64,000 nucleotides of DNA from Elusimicrobia bacterium GWA2_61_42 (GCA_001799615.1 MGTU01000011.1:1-64000); one strand, 5' to 3'; positions 42,645 to 50,550 are shown, numbered from the stretch's first letter. Notes: a model not told the origin generated them from the letters alone. Numbers and translations are program-made.

Positions 42645-44063
42645 ATGATAAGAAAACCTGCTGTAGCCGGACGCTTTTACGACGCGGACCCGGAGGCGCT
42701 GCGCGCCGCGGTGCTGCGTTTCCTTAAACCGGCGAACCGTCCCCTGGGCGAGGTAAAGGGGTTTCTGGCCCCTCACGCCGGCTATACCTACTCCGGCCCC
42801 GCCGCCGGCTCCGCTTTCGCCTCCGTAAAGGACCTGGACTTTGACACGCTGGTGATAATGGCCACCGGCCACACCATGCCGCTGCGCAAAGGCGCGCTGC
42901 TGGCCTCCGGCTCGTTCGAGACCCCGCTGGGCCGGGTGGAGATAGACGCCGCGTTCTGCGCCGAGCTCCTGAAGGAAAAAAAACTTTTCGAGGACCTGCC
43001 GGCCGCCCACGAGGAGGAGCACGCCGTGGAAGTGCAGCTGCCCTTCCTGCAGGCCGTAAAAGGCTCCGCCGTAAAGATCGTCCCCATACTTTTTAACTGC
43101 GAGGACACCGCCCTGCTCGAAAAGGCCGGGCGCGCCGTGGGCCGGGCCCTGAAAGGGCGCCGGGCGCTGTTCTGCGTTTCCTCCGACCTCAGCCATTATC
43201 CCCCCGGCGACGTCGCCGAAATGTCGGACCGCTCGGTGCTGCTGGCCCTGCGGCAGGCCATGCGCAATGCCAGCCCGGAGTATTTCACGCTGGCCAACCG
43301 CCTGCTGCTGGCCAAGGCCGCGGGCTCCCTGGATACCACGGCCTGCGGGCAGGCGGCCATGACCGCCGGCGCCGCGGCAGCGCTGGAACTGGGCTGCAAC
43401 GATTTCGAACTGGGGCTTTACACCCACTCGGGCAAGGTCTCCGGCGACGAGACGGCCGTGGTGGGCTACGGCGCGGGTTTCTTCACCAAGGTTTCCCCCA
43501 AGCCTTCCGGCGCGCCCGGCTTGGACGGCAGGATGCAGGAGGAACTGCTGGCGCTGGCGCGCTTCAGCATAGGGGGCTGCCTGAAAACCGGGAAAACGCC
43601 TAGCCAGCCTTTGAGCTTCAGGCCGGAATTCAACCAGCCGGCCGCCGTGTTCGTGACCCTTACCAGCGGCGGCGCGCTGCGCGGCTGCATCGGCAGCCTG
43701 GAGCCGCGCGGGACGCTGGCCGACATGGTCGGTGCTTACGCCGGCGCGGCGGCTTTCGAGGACCCCCGGTTCGAGCCTGTCACGGCGGCGGACCTGAAAA
43801 AACTGAAGATCGAGATCTCGGTGCTTTCCCCCCTGGAACGGGTTTCCGGCCCGGAGGCGGTGAAAGCCGGGGTGCACGGGGTCTATGTTAAAAACGGCGG
43901 CCGCTCGGGCACCTACCTGCCGCAGGTCTGGGAGCATTTCACTGACAAAGAGGAGTTCCTGTCCTCCCTCTGCGCCGAGAAGGCCGGGCTGGCCGCCGGC
44001 GCCTGGAAAGACCAGGCTACCGAGTTATATACCTATACGGTATCTTCTTTCACCGAGAAATAA
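42645..44063 (+). CDS. MEMO (AmmeMemoRadiSam system protein B) fused to AMMECR1
   Basis: 472 residues; start ATG 42645 fixed by GGAGGG four bases upstream. Residues about 1-270 are a MEMO1-like domain (RKPAVAGRFYDAD, FLAPHAGYTYSG, ATGHTMPL, EEEHAVEVQLPF, SSDLSHY). Residues about 285-472 are AMMECR1 (ARFSIGGCL, then RGCIGSLEPRGTLADMVGAYAGAAAFEDPRF). These two are usually separate genes beside a radical SAM enzyme; that partner is not in the window. The biochemical function of the system is not established. Confidence 0.93.
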   Translation: MIRKPAVAGRFYDADPEALRAAVLRFLKPANRPLGEVKGFLAPHAGYTYSGPAAGSAFASVKDLDFDTLVIMATGHTMPLRKGALLASGSFETPLGRVEIDAAFCAELLKEKKLFEDLPAAHEEEHAVEVQLPFLQAVKGSAVKIVPILFNCEDTALLEKAGRAVGRALKGRRALFCVSSDLSHYPPGDVAEMSDRSVLLALRQAMRNASPEYFTLANRLLLAKAAGSLDTTACGQAAMTAGAAAALELGCNDFELGLYTHSGKVSGDETAVVGYGAGFFTKVSPKPSGAPGLDGRMQEELLALARFSIGGCLKTGKTPSQPLSFRPEFNQPAAVFVTLTSGGALRGCIGSLEPRGTLADMVGAYAGAAAFEDPRFEPVTAADLKKLKIEISVLSPLERVSGPEAVKAGVHGVYVKNGGRSGTYLPQVWEHFTDKEEFLSSLCAEKAGLAAGAWKDQATELYTYTVSSFTEK

Positions 44064-44094
44064 CAAAAGCCCCCCGTTGGCGGCTCCTCAGTAT

Positions 44095-44136
44095 AAAAAA
44101 GATCCACCGTGCTATGGACGCACGGTGGATCTTTTT
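44095..44136. terminator. Strong bidirectional terminator between convergent genes
   Basis: A-tract, then GATCCACCGTGC (44101-44112), loop TATGGAC, perfect 12-bp complement (44120-44131) and a T-tract to 44136. Serves both the MEMO-AMMECR1 gene and the convergent 44153-44605 gene. Confidence 0.95.
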
Positions 44137-44152
44137 GCGAAGGCTGGGTTGT

Positions 44153-44605
44153 TTACAGGCCGCCCAGGAACATCAGGGCGAACATGAACAGGCCGCCGGT
44201 CATGGCTCCCACAATTCCGCCGAATAAGGCTATGCCTACGAAGGCGCCTATCGCTACCATGCCGTAGGTGGCCATATTCGTTTTAAGGTGTTTTTTCAGG
44301 GACTCGCCGAAAGTAGGAGGCTTTTCGGGCTCCGCGGGCTTAACTTCCGGCGGTTTGGCGGCGGGCGTGCTTGCGGCAGCCGGGGCTGAGGCTGCGTCAG
44401 GGGCGCCGACTGCGGGAGGGGTAGGCGTGTTTGAACCGCTGGCCAGTCCAGTCGCTATACCTGAATTAACCTTCAGCCAGCTCTGCGCCTCGCCCAAGGG
44501 GATGTTCTCCCTTTCGCCGAGGGGCAGGGTCTCCGCAAAAGCGAAGCCGGTAGCCATTATAAAGCTGCCGAGAACTATGAGGAAAATTGCTTTAGTGTTT
44601 TTCAT
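44153..44605 (-). CDS. Exported hypothetical protein with Pro/Ala linker and C-terminal membrane hairpin
   Basis: 150 residues from ATG 44605 (MKNTKAIFLIV), chosen because the -10 hexamer ends 6 bases upstream of it; upstream in-frame ATGs overlap or precede the -10. Signal peptide to about residue 24 (FAFA). Residues 58-95 are a low-complexity Pro/Ala/Thr linker. Residues about 112-150 are two Gly-rich hydrophobic helices (YGMVAIGAFVGIALFGGIVGAMTGGLFMFALMF) with little charge. No family recognised; possible small surface or membrane-active protein. Confidence 0.75.
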   Translation of the reverse strand: MKNTKAIFLIVLGSFIMATGFAFAETLPLGERENIPLGEAQSWLKVNSGIATGLASGSNTPTPPAVGAPDAASAPAAASTPAAKPPEVKPAEPEKPPTFGESLKKHLKTNMATYGMVAIGAFVGIALFGGIVGAMTGGLFMFALMFLGGL

Positions 44606-44611
44606 ATCCAT

Positions 44612-44640
44612 ATTATACGGAATAGCCGTAAATTTTGTAA
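44612..44640 (-). promoter_or_regulatory. Leaderless-type promoter of the 44153-44605 gene
   Basis: Minus strand TTACAA (44640-44635), 17-base spacer, TATAAT (44617-44612). Six bases separate the -10 from ATG 44605, so transcription should start on the start codon. Confidence 0.65.
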
Positions 44641-44661
44641 GGGCAATTGTTCCCAAGCGTA

Positions 44662-44681
44662 TATAGGTCCAAAGACCTATA
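44662..44681. repeat. Perfect 8-bp inverted repeat, candidate operator
   Basis: TATAGGTC-CAAA-GACCTATA, 22 bases upstream of the -35 of the 44605 gene and downstream of the RHH operon. No T-tract follows on either strand, so an operator is likelier than a terminator. A 14-base half (ATAGGTCTTTGGAC on the minus strand) recurs at 29027-29040 upstream of the clostripain promoter. Confidence 0.55.
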
Positions 44682-44732
44682 CCGTAAAATGGAGGAATAT
44701 GGGGAAAAACAGTGAAGCGGTGGCGGGCGGGG

Positions 44733-44915
44733 TTAGAAAAGCTTGTCCTGGCTGGGTTTTTCCTTTCTTTTGCCTGATTTCTTGACCGCCTCCTCCGCCT
44801 CGGTCAAGCCGAGGCGGAAGATGTCCACTATCTGGTAGCCGTCTTCCCTTAGTTGCTGCAGTTTCGTGCTGTCTTCTTCAGAGAGGGAGATCACTATCTG
44901 GTAGCGTGGTTTCAT
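44733..44915 (-). CDS. Small ribbon-helix-helix-like DNA-binding protein
   Basis: 60 residues. The pattern strand (YQIVISLSEED), helix (STKLQQLREDG), helix (QIVDIFRLGLTEAEEAVKK) matches the RHH/CopG fold; a basic Lys-rich tail follows. GGAAGG in the end of the preceding small gene gives its ribosome-binding site, and only 3 bases separate stop and start. Probably autoregulates through the direct repeats in the promoter at 45104-45129. Confidence 0.75.
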   Translation of the reverse strand: MKPRYQIVISLSEEDSTKLQQLREDGYQIVDIFRLGLTEAEEAVKKSGKRKEKPSQDKLF

Positions 44916-44918
44916 TGT

Positions 44919-45068
44919 TTACCTTCCTTTTCCAGTGTAGTTTAAAGCAAGTTTGATCCGGTCGGCGCGGGCTATGCTGACCCCCATCTTGCCGTCCTTT
45001 ATCAGGCCGAGTGTCGCGCACATCCACACCTTGAAGTCTTTCTGGAGCATATACTTTTGAGTGTTCAT
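44919..45068 (-). CDS. Small hypothetical protein, first gene of the RHH operon
   Basis: 49 residues (MNTQKYMLQKDFKVWM to NYTGKGR) with a strong GGAGGA site 3 bases before ATG 45068. Too small for usual gene calls. It is basic, with one possible amphipathic helix (ARADRIKLALNY), and has no recognised family. Tight coupling to the RHH gene suggests a two-component regulatory or toxin-antitoxin-like pair, but no toxin motif is visible. Confidence 0.65.
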   Translation of the reverse strand: MNTQKYMLQKDFKVWMCATLGLIKDGKMGVSIARADRIKLALNYTGKGR

Positions 45069-45103
45069 ATTTCCTCCGTGCAAGTGACGCTGTTCTCAAC
45101 TAT

Positions 45104-45137
45104 GTATAGTATAGCATAGGATAGTATAGTTTGTCAA
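45104..45137 (-). promoter_or_regulatory. Promoter with two direct repeats (RHH operator candidate)
   Basis: Minus strand TTGACA (45137-45132), 18-base spacer, TATACT (45113-45108). On the plus strand GTATAGTATAG (45104-45114) and GGATAGTATAG (45119-45129) are direct repeats 15 bases apart: one covers the -10, the other the spacer. RHH repressors commonly bind such tandem half-sites. Confidence 0.75.
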
Positions 45138-45251
45138 GGGGTAGTTTCCCCCCCCTTCAAATAAGCATTGAAAAACAAGCACATTTTATTCCCCCTCCCA
45201 ACGGGCTCTGCCCCCTTCCGTAGGAATTTCCTGTTTTCCGTTCGAATAAAT

Positions 45252-45260
45252 TGCTAAAAT
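45252..45260 (+). promoter_or_regulatory. Extended -10 (TGCTAAAAT) abutting the folP start
   Basis: TG-C-TAAAAT at 45252-45260, 6 bases before ATG 45267, no Shine-Dalgarno. A TG dinucleotide one base upstream of the hexamer is the classical extended -10, which can replace a -35 box. The rest of 45138-45250 is AT-rich with no gene. Confidence 0.6.
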
Positions 45261-45266
45261 TCCCCT

Positions 45267-46109
45267 ATGAAGAAACTGCGTTTCCAGCCCGGCCGCACCT
45301 TGGTTTGCGGCATACTCAACGTCACTCCCGATTCGTTTTCGGACGGCGGCAAATGGCCTTCCGCTCAGGCCGCAGTAGCCCGCGCGCTTGAGCTGGAAGC
45401 CCAGGGCGCAGATCTGCTGGATATTGGCGGCGAATCCTCCCGCCCCGGCAGCGCTTCGGTCGCCTTGGAAGAGGAAAAGCGCCGCGTCATACCGGTGCTG
45501 GAAGCCCTTGCGGGCCGGCTTAAGATCCCGATCTCGGTGGATACCTGCAAGCCGGAACTGGCTTTATTGGCCGTAAAGGCCGGCGCGGACATCATAAACG
45601 ACATAACCGGGTTCATTTCCCCGGCCATGATAGAGGCCGCGGCGGCTTCAGGCGCGGGCGCCATAGTTATGCATATGCAGGGAGAGCCCCGGACCATGCA
45701 GGCCGCCCCGGTTTACCGCGATGTGGTAGCGGAAGTAAAAGCTTTCCTGGCCGAAAGGGCCGCCGCGCTGGCTAAGGCCGGGGTAAAGGACATCATCCTG
45801 GACCCGGGCATCGGTTTCGGCAAGAACATCGCCCATAACCTGGAGCTGGTGGCCCGCCTGGCGGAAATACGCTCTATCGGCTGCCCGGTGATGCTGGGGG
45901 TTTCCAGGAAAAAATTCATAGGCGCGCTGGCCGGCGGCGAGACCGGCGAACGCTTGAGCGGCACTATAGCCGCCTGCGTGGCCGGGGCCGCCAACGGGGC
46001 GGACATCATCCGCGTGCACGACGTGCTGGAATGCCGCAAGGCCATGCTGGTGGCCGACGCGATAAGGTCCGCCGGTAAAAAATGGCCATTTGATGGGCAT
46101 AGCCCTTGA
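45267..46109 (+). CDS. folP: Dihydropteroate synthase
   Basis: 280 residues. Joins pABA to 6-hydroxymethyl-dihydropterin pyrophosphate. Motifs: GILNVTPDSFSDGGKW (pyrophosphate loop), ADLLDIGGESSRPGS, SVDTCKPE, INDITGF, DPGIGFGK and GVSRKKFIG with the C-terminal IIRVHDV. The TIM barrel is complete. Its likely leaderless start and the following folK-folC gene make a two-gene folate operon. Confidence 0.96.
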   Translation: MKKLRFQPGRTLVCGILNVTPDSFSDGGKWPSAQAAVARALELEAQGADLLDIGGESSRPGSASVALEEEKRRVIPVLEALAGRLKIPISVDTCKPELALLAVKAGADIINDITGFISPAMIEAAAASGAGAIVMHMQGEPRTMQAAPVYRDVVAEVKAFLAERAAALAKAGVKDIILDPGIGFGKNIAHNLELVARLAEIRSIGCPVMLGVSRKKFIGALAGGETGERLSGTIAACVAGAANGADIIRVHDVLECRKAMLVADAIRSAGKKWPFDGHSP

Positions 46110-46128
46110 TATGGCACCTGCGCAAGCA

Positions 46129-47862
46129 ATGACGGTCTATCTTTCCCTCGGCTCAAATCTGGGCGACAGGCTGGAAAACCTGGCGCAAGCCCTGCGGCTG
46201 CTTAATAAGGGCGGCTGCCGGGTGGTCAAAAGCTCCTCCGTCTACGAAACCGCCCCCCTCTATTACCTTAAGCAGCCGGCTTTCTTCAACCAGGCCGCGG
46301 TTTGCGAAACTCCCCTCCCTCCGGAAGACCTGCTGGTTCTTATCGCCGGCGTGGAGAAAACCTTGAAACGCCGCCGCCTGCTTAAGAACGGGCCGCGTAC
46401 CATAGACATAGACATCTTGTTTTACGGCGGGCGTGTCATCAAGTCCCCCGGGCTGGCCGTTCCCCATCCCCGCCTGGCCGAGCGCGAGTTCGTGCTGGCT
46501 CCCCTGGCCGAAATAGCCCCGGGCCTGCGCCATCCCGTCACCGGGCTGAGCGCGGCCAAAATGCTTTCGAACCTCAAGCGGCGCGGCGCCGCGCGCCGCC
46601 TGCCCTCTACTTATAAGGAAGCGGAAGCCTGGCTGAAGACCCTGCCGCCGCCGGCCGCCGACGCGCATTATTCTCTGGCCCCTATAAAAACCGCGCTGGC
46701 CGCCCTAGGCTCGCCGCAAACTTCCATGGGGACGGTGCTGCATATCACGGGTTCCACCGGCAAGACCAGTTCCGCCTGCCTGGCGGCGGCCGCGCTGGCG
46801 GCCTGCGGCCACCGCACCGGGCTTTATACCAGCCCGCATATTACCGGACCGCGCGAGCGGATAAAGCTCGACGGCGCCGAGATCAGCGAAAAAGATTTTC
46901 TCGGCTGTTTTCTCAAGGCGGAGTCCTGCTGCGCCGGCGAGCTGTCCTATTTCGAACTGCTCACGGCCATGGCTTTCCTTTATTTCTCCGGCAGGCGGAC
47001 CCTGTTCTCCGTGGTGGAGGCCGGGCTGGGCGGCCGGCTGGACGCCACCAACGCGGCTGACGCGGCGGTAGCCGGCATAACCTCGGTCAGCGTCGAGCAC
47101 GCCGCGCTGCTGGGCCCGGGACTGAAAGAGATAGCCGCGCATAAGGCGGGTATTATTAAGAAAGGAAGTTCCGCCCTCGTCGGCTTGCGCGTGCCGCCGG
47201 AGGCCATGGCCGTTATCAGCCGCCGCGCCGCGGCTATGAAGGCCGGCGTTTCACGCCCGTCGGGGTTTACGGCGTACCTGGGCCCCGTGGCGGTTAAAGG
47301 CGGCAGGTTCCAGGCTAAGAACGCCGCTTTCGCGCTGAGCGCCGCGGCCCTGGCCGCAAAGCGCGCCGGCGCGGTTTTCAGCCTGGAGAAGGCAGCCGCG
47401 GCTTTACCCGCGGCTATCCCCCCCGGCCGCTTCGAACGCCTCCGCTACCGCGGCCGCCAATTTGTTCTCGACGGGGCGCATAACCCGGAAGGCGTGGACG
47501 CGCTCCTTGAGGAACTCGGACGCCGCGGCAAAAAACCGTTCTTCGTGATCTCGCTGATGGATGACAAGGCGCTGCGCCTCCTGGTCTCAAAGTTCTCGGC
47601 GGCGGCCGGCGGTATCCTCTTCACCCGCTCCACGTCCTACAGGGCGGCACCGCCGGAGAAATTAAAAAAACTGCTGCCCGCCTCGTTCTCAGGCCGGGCC
47701 GAAGTTATAGCCGACCCCGCTAAAGCCCTCGCCCGTGCCCTCAAGCTGGCGCCTGCCTCTTCCGAAGTGGTAGTCGCCGGCAGCCTTTACCTGGCCGGGG
47801 ATATTAAAGCCCTGCTCAAAGGCCGCAAAGCCTTCCATCCCAAAGAAATGCTGGTGAAATAA
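46129..47862 (+). CDS. HPPK-FolC fusion: hydroxymethyl-dihydropterin pyrophosphokinase plus dihydrofolate/folylpolyglutamate synthase
   Basis: 577 residues from ATG 46129; starts at 46090 and 46111 in frame are possible. Residues 1-155 are FolK (VYLSLGSNLGDRLENL, RRRLLKNGPRTIDIDILFYGG, VPHPRLAEREFVLAPL). Residues about 175-577 are FolC (HITGSTGKTSSACL as the ATP loop, YTSPHI, FEAGLGGRLDATN-like VVEAGLGGRLDATN, FVLDGAHNPEG). The steps before and after FolP are thus on one protein. The FolC P-loop is GSTGKTS instead of the usual GTNGKGS. Confidence 0.92.
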   Translation: MTVYLSLGSNLGDRLENLAQALRLLNKGGCRVVKSSSVYETAPLYYLKQPAFFNQAAVCETPLPPEDLLVLIAGVEKTLKRRRLLKNGPRTIDIDILFYGGRVIKSPGLAVPHPRLAEREFVLAPLAEIAPGLRHPVTGLSAAKMLSNLKRRGAARRLPSTYKEAEAWLKTLPPPAADAHYSLAPIKTALAALGSPQTSMGTVLHITGSTGKTSSACLAAAALAACGHRTGLYTSPHITGPRERIKLDGAEISEKDFLGCFLKAESCCAGELSYFELLTAMAFLYFSGRRTLFSVVEAGLGGRLDATNAADAAVAGITSVSVEHAALLGPGLKEIAAHKAGIIKKGSSALVGLRVPPEAMAVISRRAAAMKAGVSRPSGFTAYLGPVAVKGGRFQAKNAAFALSAAALAAKRAGAVFSLEKAAAALPAAIPPGRFERLRYRGRQFVLDGAHNPEGVDALLEELGRRGKKPFFVISLMDDKALRLLVSKFSAAAGGILFTRSTSYRAAPPEKLKKLLPASFSGRAEVIADPAKALARALKLAPASSEVVVAGSLYLAGDIKALLKGRKAFHPKEMLVK

Positions 47863-47863
47863 A

Positions 47864-47898
47864 AAGACCGGCGGAATGTTATTCTGGCCGGTTCTTTT
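47864..47898 (+). terminator. Intrinsic terminator after the folate genes
   Basis: ACCGGC (47867-47872) pairs with GCCGGT (47887-47892) with flanking A/T pairs, followed by TTCTTTT. It starts 2 bases after the folK-folC stop. Confidence 0.65.
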
Positions 47899-47906
47899 CC
47901 TCCCTG

Positions 47907-48105
47907 AAATTTAAGTGTCCCCACCAGACGGTCACGTGTTCCCGGTTCGCCGTCGCTCACCGGGCCACGCGACCCCGGCGGGGACCTGTCGCTTCGCTCC
48001 ATCCCCCGCTGCGGCCTGTTGGCCTCGCGGGTCCGCCTTTCGATTCCTGCCGCGAGCCAAATTGTTGGCTCGCTGTGGGATATAAAATTTAAATGTCCCC
48101 ACCAG
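47907..48105. repeat. Direct repeat of the tRNA-Arg 3' end flanking a 157-bp segment (att-like)
   Basis: A 21-mer ending in TGTCCCCACCAG occurs at 47907-47927 and 48085-48105 with one mismatch. The second copy covers the last 12 bases of tRNA-Arg plus 9 flanking bases. The enclosed segment is GC-rich, has no gene, and contains a perfect 9-bp hairpin (48052-48060/48065-48073). This is the footprint expected of site-specific integration at a tRNA 3' end, but no integrase is present. Confidence 0.75.
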
Positions 48106-48165
48106 GAATCGAACCTGGATTGCCTGCTTAGAAGGCAGGAGCTCTATCCTTTGAGCTATGGGGAC
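48094..48165 (-). tRNA. tRNA-Arg (TCT)
   Basis: 72 bases without encoded CCA. Acceptor GTCCCCA/TGGGGAC, anticodon stem CCTGC/GCAGG with loop CTTCTAA (anticodon TCT), and T-arm with TTCGATT are intact. Its 3' end is duplicated 178 bases downstream. Confidence 0.94.
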
Positions 48166-48196
48166 AATTTGTATATTTTACAACAATTGCGGGGCG

Positions 48197-49354
48197 CTAG
48201 CCGAAAAGGTAGAGCTCTTCTTCGGCGCGGGTGATGCCGGTGTACAGCCAGCGGCGCCACATCTCGTCGTCCATCTGCGCGAAGCGCTCCTCGAACATGA
48301 TCACTTTCTTCGCCTGGCTGCCCTGGGCTTTGTGCACGGTCAGAGCGTAGCCGAAGTCGAACAGGTCGCCCAGCATGGCGAGCTGCCGGTCCTTGGTGAA
48401 GTTCACGCCGGTTTTGGCGTTGAACTGCGGCGCGTAGATAAGGCCCTCGTAGGGCTTCTCGCGGTCGTCCAGCCGGATCTCGGCCTGGTACCAGTCTTTC
48501 TGTGCCGGGACTATGCTGGTAATGGTGCCCAGCATCCCGTTGAAAATGGCCTTCTTGTGGTTGTTCCTGAGGCAGATCACGCGGTCGCCGCCGGCGGGGT
48601 TCGGGCTCTCGTAGCCGCGGTTGGCGCGGATATGCTGGTTGAGCCGGTTGCGGGTGTTGTTGTAGCCGCAGAGGATCAGCGTGTCCGGCGAATAGCATTC
48701 CAGGAGTTCCCCCGACTTCTCCTGGGCGTCGGGGTCCTCTTTCAAATATTTGTATACGCCGACGCCGTACTTTTTGGGCGGCACTATGCCGGTGGTGCGG
48801 GCGAACTCGGAAACCGTGATGATGGGGTTCTCGGCGGCCTGCCTGTGGATCTGAGTGAGCAGCAGCTGCGGCTTCTCCATCAGGTTGAACTTGCCGGAGA
48901 TGGGCGGCAGCTGGCCGTGGTCGCCCACGGCGATGATGGGGATGTTGTAGGAAAGCAGGTCGTTCCAGATGAGCCCGTCCACCATGGAGGCTTCGTCCAC
49001 GATTATGAGGTGCCGCTCCAGCGCGTCCTTCTTGTCCCAGCCGGCTATCAGCCCGTCGGCTTCCCTGGGCGTGTAGATAAGGCCGTGGATAGTGCTGACC
49101 GAATCCTTAACGCTGAGGGCGCCGGCTTCCTTCAGCTTGTTCTTGAGGTTCTGCGCGGCCTTGCCGGTATAGCTGCAGAAGGCCAGCTTGACGTTCTTGT
49201 CCAGCTTTAAAAGCTCGTTCTTGAAAATGGCGATCAGCGTGGTCTTGCCGGTGCCGGCGTAGCCGCCCAGCGTTATGAATTGGGCCTTCTCCGGGTCTTT
49301 GTACCAGGCCAGGAGTTTCGCCAGCGCTTTCTGTTGATCGTCGGATAGTTCCAT
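48197..49354 (-). CDS. SF1 DNA helicase, RecD2/Dda-like
   Basis: 385 residues, short and lacking RecD2 N-terminal domains. Motif I GYAGTGKTT (31-39), Ia SYTGKAAQNL, II IVDEASMV, III GDHGQLPP, IV LTQIHRQ, then the SH3-like insertion and motif V/VI TVHKAQGSQ and YTGITRA. The compact layout resembles phage Dda helicases, 5'-3' translocases in recombination or replication. The stop lies 31 bases from tRNA-Arg; rlmN is 27 bases upstream. Confidence 0.92.
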   Translation of the reverse strand: MELSDDQQKALAKLLAWYKDPEKAQFITLGGYAGTGKTTLIAIFKNELLKLDKNVKLAFCSYTGKAAQNLKNKLKEAGALSVKDSVSTIHGLIYTPREADGLIAGWDKKDALERHLIIVDEASMVDGLIWNDLLSYNIPIIAVGDHGQLPPISGKFNLMEKPQLLLTQIHRQAAENPIITVSEFARTTGIVPPKKYGVGVYKYLKEDPDAQEKSGELLECYSPDTLILCGYNNTRNRLNQHIRANRGYESPNPAGGDRVICLRNNHKKAIFNGMLGTITSIVPAQKDWYQAEIRLDDREKPYEGLIYAPQFNAKTGVNFTKDRQLAMLGDLFDFGYALTVHKAQGSQAKKVIMFEERFAQMDDEMWRRWLYTGITRAEEELYLFG

Positions 49355-49381
49355 TTATACTTCGGAGAGAACGGCCGGTCT

Positions 49382-50410
49382 CTAGGCCCCGGCCGCCAGC
49401 TGGCCGCAGGCGGCGGCGATGTCGGAGCCTTTCTCGCGGCGCAGGTGCGTGCGGATGCCGGCTTCCACCAGGATCTTCTGGAATTCCTTGGCTTTCTCTA
49501 TGCGGCCGGGCGTGTACGGCGCGGCCGCGGGGCCGGGGTTGTACATGATCAGGTTGACCTTGCAGTTCAGGTCCTTGATGAGGGCCAGGAGCTTCTGGGC
49601 GTACTCCGGGGAGTCGTTGAGCCCGTCGAAGAAAATATATTCGAAGAACACGGACTTCTTGGTGCGGTCGCCGTAATAGCGCGCGGCGCCGATGACCTGC
49701 CGCAGGTCGTATTTGCGGCTCATGGGCGCCAGCTCGGCGCGCTGCGCCTCGTCCGCGGTTATCAGCGACACCGCCAGCCGGACGCCCATGTGCGAGTCGG
49801 CCAGTTCGCGGATCACGGGCACCACGCCCACGGTGGAAACGGTGATGCTGCTCTGCGGGAAGTTGTGGCCCTTGTTGTCCGAGAGGATCATGATGGCTTT
49901 CTTGACCTTGGCCCAGTTCAGGAAAGGCTCGCCCATGCCCATGAAGACCACGCTGTCTATAGGCTTGCCGGCTTCGCGGCGGCAGGCCACGAACTGCGCT
50001 ATGATCTCGGCGGGCTTGAGGTCCCGCTTCAGGCCGAGCGCGCCGGTGGCGCAGAAGGTGCAGCCGCAGGCGCAGCCGACCTGGGAAGAGATGCAGGCGG
50101 AGACGGTGTTCTTGTTGAACAGGATGACGCTCTCCGCCCTGGCGCCGTCGGGGAAAGTGAGGAGCAGCTTGATGGTGCCGTCCAGCTTGGAGACCAGTTT
50201 CTCTACTTTGGGAAAGGCCGCCAGGGAGTATTTGTCCTGCAGCTTCTTAACTAGTTCCGGCCGCACTCCTGACATGGCTTCGAAGGTCGCGACGCCTTTT
50301 TTATGCAGGCAGTTGAAGACCCGGTCGGCCTTGGTGCCTTTTTCGCCCAGCGCCGTAATGGCGCCGGCCAGTTCCTGCCTGGTAAAATCCCTGATATCCG
50401 GTTTTGTCAT
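49382..50410 (-). CDS. rlmN: Dual-specificity 23S rRNA A2503/tRNA A37 C2-methyltransferase
   Basis: 342 residues. Radical SAM enzyme; the cluster motif is CACGCTFCATG (CxxxCxxC form around residues 113-123), with FMGMGEPFLN and the resolving C-terminal Cys in ACGQLA. N-terminal HhH-like region YSLAAF and KADRVF are typical. Full length. Divergent from the TPR-glycosyltransferase gene. Confidence 0.96.
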   Translation of the reverse strand: MTKPDIRDFTRQELAGAITALGEKGTKADRVFNCLHKKGVATFEAMSGVRPELVKKLQDKYSLAAFPKVEKLVSKLDGTIKLLLTFPDGARAESVILFNKNTVSACISSQVGCACGCTFCATGALGLKRDLKPAEIIAQFVACRREAGKPIDSVVFMGMGEPFLNWAKVKKAIMILSDNKGHNFPQSSITVSTVGVVPVIRELADSHMGVRLAVSLITADEAQRAELAPMSRKYDLRQVIGAARYYGDRTKKSVFFEYIFFDGLNDSPEYAQKLLALIKDLNCKVNLIMYNPGPAAAPYTPGRIEKAKEFQKILVEAGIRTHLRREKGSDIAAACGQLAAGA

Positions 50411-50550
50411 GTTCAGTCCATAGCCGATCGTTTACCAGTTCAATTTTACAAGTTATTGCCCCCCCGTTCCTAATCCCGGGCCGGCCCGTCAGGGTGCCGG
50501 TATTTTTTGTAGAATTTTCGTGGTTAACTCAAACCGGGCGGGGTCACCTC

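Noticed and set aside
44878-45099. 73-codon minus-strand ORF
   Set aside because: The overlapping 49-codon frame has a strong ribosome-binding site and couples to the RHH gene; the 73-codon frame has none and a polar, unstructured composition.
48030-48060. T-arm-like sequence (TTCGATTCCTG) on the plus strand, possible second tRNA or tmRNA end
   Set aside because: No matching acceptor, D or anticodon arms could be formed; treated as part of the segment between the direct repeats.
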